A DNA stretch of 19,951 nucleotides from Xanthobacteraceae bacterium. GTDB taxonomy: Bacteria > Pseudomonadota > Alphaproteobacteria > Rhizobiales > Xanthobacteraceae. Each line of letters begins with the position of its first letter. The stretch's first letter is position 1. Under the pieces are notes generated by a model that was not told the origin of the DNA, did not search any database, and was given only the letters and a program-made list of their open reading frames with translations. The position numbers and the translations under genes were made by a program. Where the stretch lies: positions 1-19,951 of the forward strand of contig JASHRR010001276.1 in assembly GCA_030037185.1 (NCBI GenBank), given 5' to 3'. This document shows positions 1-6,433 of this stretch, piece by piece.

Positions 1-1
1 G

Positions 2-52
2 TTCCGGCCCGACCGGCTGGTCGCCGCGCTGAAAGGGAGGATTGCTGCATGA
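2..52 (+). CDS. C-terminal end of an upstream gene, probably another subunit of the xanthine dehydrogenase-family enzyme
   Basis: Only the last 16 codons are present (FRPDRLVAALKGRIAA, then TGA). The stop overlaps the ATG of the next gene in an ATGA arrangement, so the two are translationally coupled. A tail of the form 'RPDRLVAAL' resembles the C-terminus of molybdopterin-binding large subunits of this enzyme family, and subunits of these enzymes are normally encoded side by side. The fragment is too short to prove the family; the assignment rests mainly on the neighbour. Confidence 0.5.
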   Translation, partial: FRPDRLVAALKGRIAA

Positions 53-960
53 ACATCGCATCTATGACCGCACAGGCGGAATTCCGTGCCGCAGGCACGG
101 ATCTTTCCGAACGCCGCCGCAGCGGCGTTTCCAGGGGGCCGCTGATCGATATTGCTTCAGGCGAGCGCGGGATTTCGTGGGGCGAAGATGGCGCTGCCAC
201 CCTCGGCGCGCTGACGACGATTGCCACGATCGCGACCGATGGGCGCCTGGGCGCGGCCTATCCGGGGATCGCGGCGAGCGCGAAAGCTATCGCCACGCCG
301 CAAGTACGGCATATGGCAACCCTCGGCGGCAACCTCGTCCAGCGTTCGCGCTGCTGGTATTTTCGAAATCCGCGTATCGATTGCCTGAAGAAGGGTGGCA
401 GTAGCTGCCCGGCCCGATCAGGCAATCATCTCTATGGCGTCGCCTTCGACCTCGGTCCGTGCGTCGCGCCGCATCCCTCGACCATGGCGGCGGCACTGAT
501 GGCCTATGATGCGCGCATTGCGACCGACCGCCGTGATCGCTTGACGATCGCCGAGCTGCTTGGCGACGGTTCCGATGGACGTGCGGATCATGCCCTGCCG
601 CCCGGCGAGATGATCACCAAGATTGTGCTCCCCGCTCCGCTGGCCGGCGAGCGCGCAGCCTACAAGCGTGCGATCAGCCGCGCTTACGCCGAATGGCCGC
701 TGGTGGAGGTCTGCGTGCGCTTGGGAATCGCGGATGGGAAATTCCAGCTCGTGCGCCTCGCCGCCGGCGGCATTGCGCCGGTGCCGCTTCGCCTCACGGC
801 CTGCGAAGCTACGCTGCAGGGCAAGCCGGCGAACGCGCAAGCAATCGCGCAAGCAGCAAAACAGGCCACGTCAGGTGCGAAGCCATTACCAATGACTGCC
901 TACAAGCTCTATCTGCTTGAAGGTCTGGCACTCGATCTCCTGGAACGTCTCATAGCATAG
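49..960 (+). CDS. FAD-binding (middle) subunit of a xanthine dehydrogenase-family molybdoenzyme, PaoB/HcrB-like with a predicted 4Fe-4S cluster
   Basis: This 303-residue protein should carry electrons between the iron-sulfur and molybdenum subunits of a cytoplasmic or periplasmic hydroxylase or aldehyde oxidoreductase. The FAD-pyrophosphate motif is seen as AAGTDL (residues 14-19), and the second FAD signature as ATPQVRHMATLGGNL (82-96). Between residues 102 and 138 four cysteines (C102, C112, C120, C138) follow the pattern seen in the beta subunits PaoB/YagS and 4-hydroxybenzoyl-CoA reductase HcrB, which hold an extra 4Fe-4S cluster; ordinary XdhB/CoxM proteins lack it. PHPS at 141-144 follows as in those proteins. 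The start is supported by GGGAGG eight bases upstream and the ATGA overlap with the preceding gene. The N-terminus is slightly short for the family. The substrate cannot be told without the large subunit, which lies outside the window. Confidence 0.9.
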   Translation: MNIASMTAQAEFRAAGTDLSERRRSGVSRGPLIDIASGERGISWGEDGAATLGALTTIATIATDGRLGAAYPGIAASAKAIATPQVRHMATLGGNLVQRSRCWYFRNPRIDCLKKGGSSCPARSGNHLYGVAFDLGPCVAPHPSTMAAALMAYDARIATDRRDRLTIAELLGDGSDGRADHALPPGEMITKIVLPAPLAGERAAYKRAISRAYAEWPLVEVCVRLGIADGKFQLVRLAAGGIAPVPLRLTACEATLQGKPANAQAIAQAAKQATSGAKPLPMTAYKLYLLEGLALDLLERLIA

Positions 961-1180
961 CAGCATTCAGCTATGGCTCGGCTGCACGCCGATCCGGAAG
1001 TCCACAGCGTGCGGTTGCCCGGCGCGCAAGGAGCTCCGCAACCGGAGGTCCGCGTCTGAAGTGCTGCTCGATTCAGTCCAGCATCCGCTGCATCGGGCAA
1101 TCCCACATTGGCACTGACCATGAGCATGTCGGGTCTCGGCGTACAATGTTGCCAAGGCGGCGCCTTCCCGCGGGTGCAGG

Positions 1181-1834
1181 TCATTGGAAGGTGATCATAT
1201 CCGTGCGGCTCAGCGTTGGCGCTTTTGGCTTCAAAGGCACATTAGCTAGGTTGCCATTGCGCTGATTTAATATTTGATAAAACCCGATGGCCGTTTCGTA
1301 GTCGGTGGCTGCCGTGGTGGTATCCACCGGGACGACGACGGTGTAACCGCGCAGTGTCGCTCCGACCGATGTGTAGGCCACCGAGCCGCTGACCTTCCAG
1401 CCGACCATAATGATCGTCGTGATACCCTTCGCCTTCAGCGCCTTGTCGAGATCGGTGTTGTAGAACCTGTCCTGGGCGATGTTCACGATCTTGATATCGC
1501 CCGGAGCTGGAGCGACCTCCGGCAGCCATTTGGACATGTTCGGCTCACGGGTGCCGTATGCCACGACCAAGCTGGCCTTGCGTGCCCGCTCCATGAATGG
1601 GGTCATGGCCGGCAGCATCTGGCTCTTGCATTTCGGCTGGGCGTTGCAGATGGGCTCAACGTAGTCGAGCACCAGCAAAGCGGTGGTCGCTGGGTTAAGG
1701 GTAACGCGGACCGGGTCCGGCAGCGCCGGCATTTGCAGGCTCAGCAAAGGCTTGGCCGATTGCGCTTGAGCCGCTCCACCACACAGCGCGGGGAGGAGAG
1801 CGCTCGTCAGCAGGATAATACGAAAGTGCGTCAT
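1181..1834 (-). CDS. Exported isochorismatase-like (cysteine hydrolase fold) protein without the usual catalytic Cys
   Basis: The 217-residue product begins with a signal peptide (hydrophobic residues 5-22, AQAQ cleavage region near 22-25). The mature part has the isochorismatase layout: LLVLDYVE around the conserved Asp57, then a helix-rich middle, LDKALKAKGITTIIMVGW (129-146), and a VAYTSVGATLRGY segment (152-164) where family members carry the CV..TA..A...GY motif. In this family an Asp-Lys-Cys triad hydrolyses amides or vinyl ethers. Here Asp57 is kept, but the Cys position is Ser151 and the region where the Lys normally sits reads QDRFYNTD (121-128) with no aligned Lys. The function may therefore be altered or non-hydrolytic. 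The gene stands alone on the minus strand, convergent with the flavoprotein subunit gene. The ribosome binding site is weak. Confidence 0.82.
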   Translation of the reverse strand: MTHFRIILLTSALLPALCGGAAQAQSAKPLLSLQMPALPDPVRVTLNPATTALLVLDYVEPICNAQPKCKSQMLPAMTPFMERARKASLVVAYGTREPNMSKWLPEVAPAPGDIKIVNIAQDRFYNTDLDKALKAKGITTIIMVGWKVSGSVAYTSVGATLRGYTVVVPVDTTTAATDYETAIGFYQILNQRNGNLANVPLKPKAPTLSRTDMITFQ

Positions 1835-3652
1835 GTTCGAAATCTCTTCAACGAGCTGTTGTCACTGTTCCGATTTGGCAAGACGAGGCAGCACGTCCTT
1901 CATCCGAGCTTCAGCGTGAGGGACTTTAAGCACCATATTAATGCGGTTCTCGATTGAAGGGAATTAGCCTCTCTCCTTTTTCGGGCTGGGTAACGATGCG
2001 ACGGCGCCGGGCCGCATGATCCCAGTCCTGGGGCGAGCGTGGTATCAGCGTCGTTGAACGCTTCCGGGCCGCTGTCTCGGAGCGGTCGGCCTCGGCGGCG
2101 CTTCTTCTGGAGCGCGGCCGTAGCCCTGTTCGAGGGTGCGGTTGGGTGCCGAGGCGGGACGGCGCGACGGCTTCTCGCCGGTTGTCGGGTCGCAGCCGAC
2201 GGACCGAGTCCGCTCGGGCCGGAATTCAATTCCCCTTCCACATTGCAGTAAGACCTGGGTAGATCCGTAGTCTCGTCGGCATCGAGCAACGACAACGACC
2301 CCTATGCAGCCGTTCGAAGCTCTCCAATGCAGCCATCCCGATGCTGGCAAACCGATCATTCCGCGAGATGTGCTGCTAAACTCAGCGCGAATCTGACCGG
2401 TCATCGGTGAGATCGATCCGGCGCCACAGCACAGGAGCGAGACAGGACACCCGGTCGTGACAATCTGGATAACTTCGGCGAGGACATCGTACGGCTACGA
2501 CCCAGTCATCGTCAGCGGGTTGTCCTGCGACTCGGGAATCGCCGCCTCGCTATTTGGCGTATGTGCGGCCCGGAATGCTGCGGGGGCCACGAGGAAGATC
2601 CGCCGCTTTTCACCTCGGCGGCTGCGCCAGAGCGCGGCCCTGGCATCCGTCAAGGTATCGTGGTCCCAATGCTTGCTCTGCAAGTACCTCGGCGATCAGT
2701 AGACCGTTGGTGACGAAGAAGGATTGGCAAGAGCAATGCAAGAGATCGTGGGAGCGCAATTCGCCGAGCCGATCGCAAAACTTCCGCCGTCTCACCCTGA
2801 TCGCTTGACGGCCCTTCGCTCACCGCTTGCGGCGGGTCGATGCGCAGACCCGGGACTCTCGTCGGTGCGATCTCCGATCGCCGAACGGAACGGGTGCGCG
2901 AGCTCATAATGCTTCCCCTGAAATCGATTACGTCATGCGTCTCCTGGGTCCGCCGTTGTTAGTCCGCCTCGTGACCGAGTGGGCAACTCTGCCAAGTGGA
3001 TCTTACGTTCGAAGGCGCGGAGTATTGATCGAAACTAATGAGGCGTTCCGGCCGATTGGGTGATTGAGGCGGACGAAGGCCTGCCGAAATGTTCCCTCGT
3101 TCTCCTTCGTGGGGACTTTCAATCGAAGGAGGCTGCCAAATCGTGCCCTACGCCTTCGCGCGCCCCCCTTCACTGCGCGCTGGAACGCGCCTGGTTGGCG
3201 CGGCAGGTTATACCTGCCCGTATTGCGTTCGATCGAGTGCGGCTTTCTCAAGCTTGGCGTAACGTCTTTCACGGATTTGAGGGCCTAGTCTTGAAGATTT
3301 TCTGGCGCATTTCGTCCCACAGATTTTCTTGAAGCTCAGCTCGGGAGAATAAGTCGGGGAGGATGAGCATGATATTGTTGGGGGTGCGAGGTCATTGCGC
3401 ATCGCCGCTCGCCGCCGCGATGGAACTGGCGCGACGGCATGGACAAAATCAATGGCATCGGGCTGTCGTGGGCGACCACCGGTACAGGTCTCGCAACGGC
3501 CAACCTATCGAAGCTCACACCCGACCCGCCGGAACCAAAAGCGTTTAGCAGCGTTCGCATTTGTAGAGCATTGCGCGGGCTTGCCGGCGTTTGAAAAGAG
3601 TTTGGCAGACGTAGCGAGCCCAAAGCGGGTGCTGAATGGTGGCTAATGACAT
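1835..3652. other. 1.8-kb stretch with no supportable gene
   Basis: Short open frames exist on both strands, the longest about 130 residues, but they overlap one another, are rich in Arg, Pro and Ser in the way of antisense frames, lack convincing ribosome binding sites and match no family I recognise. The composition is less GC-rich than the flanking genes. It may hold decayed genes, the promoter of the isochorismatase-like gene (near 1835-1950) and that of the Gly/Cys-rich gene (near 3500-3650). I see no tRNA, insertion sequence ends or CRISPR repeats here. Confidence 0.6.
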
Positions 3653-3658
3653 GGAGGA
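3653..3658 (+). promoter_or_regulatory. Strong Shine-Dalgarno that fixes the start of the Gly/Cys-rich protein
   Basis: GGAGGA lies eight bases before the ATG at 3667. An in-frame ATG at 3646 lies upstream of this site and has no comparable signal, so the protein most likely begins MPRVKQASKR. Confidence 0.8.
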
Positions 3659-3666
3659 ACTCGGTT

Positions 3667-4092
3667 ATGCCACGCGTGAAGCAAGCTTCGAAGCGAAAAG
3701 CCGGGACGAAGGCCGTTCCGGTATTGGGTGCGGCCGGCCTGTCTCTATCACTAGCCGGGGGCACATCCGCAGCGGCCACTGGGCCGGTGGCGGATGCGTC
3801 GACGATGAAGAACACCACGCAGGGGCACGAAATTACTTTCGGCGAAGAGGAAATATCCGACGTCAGCTTGGCGACGTTCTACGTTTTCGAGAAGGAAAAG
3901 GCGGGAGCGTCCGAGTCTGGCATACAGCTTGCCAGAGGCGGCTGCGGAGGCTGTAGAGGCGGCGGCAGAGGCTGCGGCGGCTGCGGCGGCAGAGGTTGTG
4001 GCGGCAGAGGCTGTGGCTGCGGTGGCGGCTGGGGCTGCGGAGGTTGCGGGTGTAGCTGCTGTCTGTCATGGGGAGCTTGCCGCTGGTGCTAG
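3667..4092 (+). CDS. Precursor-like protein with basic N-terminus, conserved-looking core and Gly/Cys-rich tail
   Basis: The 141-residue product has three parts. Residues 1-36 are basic, then a short Ala/Gly/Leu/Ser-rich stretch (VPVLGAAGLSLSLAGG, 17-32). Residues 56-78 form an acidic, aliphatic block (FGEEEISDVSLATFYVFEKE, 58-77) that looks like a folded or recognition segment. From residue 91 to the end nearly everything is Gly or Cys: 14 Cys and 25 Gly in 51 residues, with a few Arg and Trp, in CGGC, CGC and CGGRGC units. I recall proteins of this general plan from Bradyrhizobium and relatives, without an assigned role. The leader-plus-core plan resembles precursors of ribosomally made, post-translationally modified peptides; a metal-binding or surface protein is an alternative. 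No radical SAM enzyme, cyclodehydratase or peptidase-transporter is encoded in this window. It stands alone, convergent with the gene at 4333. Existence of the gene is well supported; function is unknown. Confidence 0.8.
   Translation: MPRVKQASKRKAGTKAVPVLGAAGLSLSLAGGTSAAATGPVADASTMKNTTQGHEITFGEEEISDVSLATFYVFEKEKAGASESGIQLARGGCGGCRGGGRGCGGCGGRGCGGRGCGCGGGWGCGGCGCSCCLSWGACRWC
3937..4089 (+). repeat. Low-complexity GGC/TGC repeat encoding the Gly/Cys tail
   Basis: The DNA is a run of imperfect GGCGGCAGAGGCTGCGG-type units. Such tracts expand and contract easily by slippage, so tail length is likely to vary between strains. The other frames of the same DNA give long poly-Ala/Glu or Arg/Ser frames, which are by-products. 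Confidence 0.7.
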
Positions 4093-4332
4093 ATCGGGGC
4101 ACGCTCTGATTATACTGCAGCGCTTAGGGCGGGCCTGACTGGGTTCGATTCAGTGACCTGTCTGTTGCACGCGGTCCATCGAATGCGAGCGCCAACGGCA
4201 TTCACAATGCTGTTGGTGCCGCAACTCTATCGGAACGTGGTGTTGCGAGTGCCTTATCGTAGCAGCAAAAAGTGGATGGATCGGCTGTCGAGAGCCTGCG
4301 GTCCGCGGCAAGAACTGACGCCTCCCTTTGAT

Positions 4333-5025
4333 TCAAAACTCAACGCACCGATGGTGTGCGCCAGGACCGCGCCGCCAACGTGAGGGCGAGGGTGCTGAGG
4401 CCATGTCAGGGTTGTCCTGCGCAACCCCAGTGGCACGCGGACAGATCGCTTCTCTTGCTGCACCGTCGACCGCCTCAACGGCCGCTCCGCCCCAGGACTG
4501 CCAGAGCAAGGTGGCAACAACACCGGCAATAAAAATGATCAAGGGGCGGACGAAGGCAAATGGAACTAGCCCCGCCCGCGCGTACGTTATCTGGTCAGCG
4601 GGCGGATCGGGCGCCGGAGGTTCCGACGCATCGGGCCCAGGTTCCTGCGTGAGTGGCGGCGCATTCTCATTCTGGGCCATGACACCTTCCTCATGATTTG
4701 CGCCTTGATTTGCCGGACCAAGGGGATGAGACTCTTGGGTCGTGGCCTCCTTGGCGGAGAGCTGAGAGTTTTTTTCTCGCCTTGCCTTAAGCCACTCCCA
4801 AACGTCGGCGGCGGCAAAGCCGGCGCCGCCAAGCACCCGAAGGACCACGGCCTGTGTGCTATCTCCTCCGATCAGGTTGAGTTTTGCACAAACCTGCTCT
4901 GCGCTGATTGTATCAGTGATAAACCAAGCACTTGGTGTCAAAGCGTAATTGTCCGGGTACACCGACTGTATCTTTGTGCCCAGCGTCTCAGACCCTTTGT
5001 GAGCTATGATTGAATAGATCGCCAT
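4333..5025 (-). CDS. Two-part protein: small conserved N-terminal domain joined to a single-pass membrane protein
   Basis: The open frame codes for 230 residues that look like two different proteins. Residues 1-85 (starting MAIYSIIAHKGSE, with AVVLRVLGGAGFAAADVWEWL at 59-79) resemble a widespread family of ~85-110-residue alpha/beta proteins of unknown function. From residue 116 (MAQNENAPPL) the sequence is Pro/Glu-rich, then has ITYARAGLVPFAFVRP and one membrane segment (about 158-176, ending LLWQSW), which is the style of separate ~110-residue Bradyrhizobium membrane proteins. An internal ATG at 4680 sits just after GAGGAAGG, a good ribosome binding site, so the second part may also be made alone (4333-4680, 115 residues). 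The last ~35 residues are low quality and may be read into former non-coding DNA. The function of both parts is unknown. Confidence 0.6.
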   Translation of the reverse strand: MAIYSIIAHKGSETLGTKIQSVYPDNYALTPSAWFITDTISAEQVCAKLNLIGGDSTQAVVLRVLGGAGFAAADVWEWLKARREKNSQLSAKEATTQESHPLGPANQGANHEEGVMAQNENAPPLTQEPGPDASEPPAPDPPADQITYARAGLVPFAFVRPLIIFIAGVVATLLWQSWGGAAVEAVDGAAREAICPRATGVAQDNPDMASAPSPSRWRRGPGAHHRCVEF

Positions 5026-5275
5026 AGCCTCTGATCTGTGTTGTTGAGGCGCTGAGAGAATGGATTTTGGGGGAGTGAACCGAACTGAGATGTATTGGTT
5101 CCATTAGGTCGGTCTGTCACTTGAAGCCGATCCCTTCTTCGCCCATGATCCCGCCAAGGGGAGGTGTTAGCGGCGACCTTCTGGAACACGTCGCGGAGCC
5201 CAGGCGTTGGCGCGGCAGGTGCCGTTGCGGTACCTCGAGAAAGAGCTGCCGCGCAAACCACCGAAGAGGACAATG

Positions 5276-5458
5276 ATGGCGCGCTGGTGGAAATTCTTCC
5301 TTGCCTTGACTCGCCTCAGCAGCGAGGCGGTGTGCGAGATGTCGGCCGGCCGCGGGCTGAACAACGACTTTCATAACTATCGCGATAGCATCGTCGGTCA
5401 ACCCGGGAACGGATACGCGCACACCTGCGAGCGGTGCGGCAAGCCGTTCGTGATATGA
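5276..5458 (+). CDS. Small 60-residue protein with a C-terminal CxxC zinc-ribbon-like knuckle
   Basis: The product starts MARWWKFFLALTRLSSEAVC and ends HTCERCGKPFVI. The N-terminus is an amphipathic or membrane-associating stretch with aromatic residues; C51 and C54 with H49 make half of a zinc-ribbon site, with C20 a possible further ligand. The sequence reads as natural protein and I recall similar short proteins in Bradyrhizobium. GAGGA at 5266-5270 is five bases before the ATG at 5276; an adjacent ATG at 5273 would leave only two bases. The role is unknown. It lies between two minus-strand genes and has no obvious operon partner. Confidence 0.6.
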   Translation: MARWWKFFLALTRLSSEAVCEMSAGRGLNNDFHNYRDSIVGQPGNGYAHTCERCGKPFVI

Positions 5459-5614
5459 CGGGACCGAGCAATGAGCTGGGCGAGCTGGACACTTTTCGCC
5501 AGTGCGACAACCTCACCAATCCACTGCGCCGCCAACGAGGCCGAATTGGGAGCGAGCTGCTGCCTCGATCAATGTCCATTTTATCGACCAACGGCTGAGC
5601 GGGAGTATCGGGGC

Positions 5615-5830
5615 TCACTCTGGTGCGGCCGGCGCGCTCCCGCGCGGCGTCGCTGCGCGCGCCAGTTCGAGGCGGCAACTAGTATGTTCCAGGGTGCCGC
5701 GTTTGAAACCCAATTGCTCGCACTTCCGGTCATGCACCATCCATGGCTTTTTGAAATCGTCGAAGCCAAGGCAGCTCGTGAGCAGGGGAGCTGAGCCAAT
5801 CGCGACCGCAATCATGCCAGTCAGTCGCAT
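5615..5830 (-). CDS. Small lipoprotein, function unknown
   Basis: The 71-residue product has a lipoprotein signal peptide: MRLT, a hydrophobic stretch, and the lipobox LTSC with Cys20 as the predicted lipidated residue. The mature part is about 50 residues with a Cys pair (C37 in DRKCEQLGF and C52 in HTSCRLEL) that could form a disulfide, a layout common in small rhizobial lipoproteins. AGGAGG lies five to six bases upstream of the ATG. The final ~12 residues (ATPRGSAPAAPE) look like a low-complexity tail. It is probably anchored in the outer membrane. No operon partner is seen. Confidence 0.72.
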   Translation of the reverse strand: MRLTGMIAVAIGSAPLLTSCLGFDDFKKPWMVHDRKCEQLGFKRGTLEHTSCRLELARAATPRGSAPAAPE

Positions 5831-6021
5831 GGGAACCTCCTGGTCCCCCCTTCGGTAACTTAGCGTGGTGGGTCGAGGTTCCCCGGCGCTGTCATGCTTG
5901 CGGCTGCCGCGGCTTTGAGTGACCGCTTTAGGTTTCGGTCTTACGTTGCGCGATCGGTGAGGAAATCTCGCCCGGTTGACGGATACTCAATCACCTGAAT
6001 CCTCAATCGCGTACGCGAGAG

Positions 6022-6270
6022 TTAAGGGGGATCGAATGAGAACCTCTCCTCGCTCGGGCGCCGTCTATACAGCCACGGCCCGCAATCGTAAGCACCGTAA
6101 TAGCCACTCAATGGCGCATAAGCATAGCCCGATGAGTAGTCGCAGCCCGGCGCGTAATTGTACCCCGGCGCATGGTGATATTCGGGCGTGCAGGCATCGT
6201 AACAGCCCCAAGTTTGTGCAGACGCCGAAGCGGTGAAGAGCACGAGGGCAAGTGCCAGTAAAGGTCGCAT
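6022..6270 (-). CDS. Secreted small Tyr-rich protein
   Basis: The predicted product is 82 residues: a clear signal peptide (MRPLLALALVLFTASASA, cleaved before Gln19) and a 64-residue mature part with 11 Tyr and 4 Cys (C23, C27, C43, C63) in GYNYAPG- and SGYAYAP-type units, ending in a short charged tail. An in-frame ATG at 6303 would add eleven residues before the signal peptide and bury it, so the inner start is preferred, although neither has a strong ribosome binding site. Tyr/Gly/Pro-rich small exported proteins are common in rhizobia and mostly uncharacterised; a cell-envelope role is a guess. It is divergent from the CoA-transferase gene at 6434. Confidence 0.62.
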   Translation of the reverse strand: MRPLLALALVLFTASASAQTWGCYDACTPEYHHAPGYNYAPGCDYSSGYAYAPLSGYYGAYDCGPWLYRRRPSEERFSFDPP

Positions 6271-6433
6271 TGTTATTGCAGTTCTCGAGCTTGTCTCCAA
6301 CATAACTCAGACTGGGTGATAAGCGTTCCGGTGGCTGCCGGTCGCACTTAGGTAGGGACTTCGCGGGATGGATGTGCGCAGCGGCCCCATGCAATAATGA
6401 CCGGGTTCTCCACGGGCTCGCGGTTACAAGATC

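Noticed and set aside
973..1056. 28-codon plus-strand frame after the flavoprotein subunit gene
   Set aside because: It is too short and has no ribosome binding site or family likeness, although it could be the remnant of a further gene.
3929..4138. Ala/Glu-rich 69-codon frame inside the Gly/Cys gene
   Set aside because: It is the shifted reading of the GGC repeat and has no independent ribosome binding site.
4120..4165. tRNA-like GGTTCGATTC sequence
   Set aside because: The flanking bases do not form a proper five-base T-stem and no acceptor, D or anticodon arms can be drawn around it.
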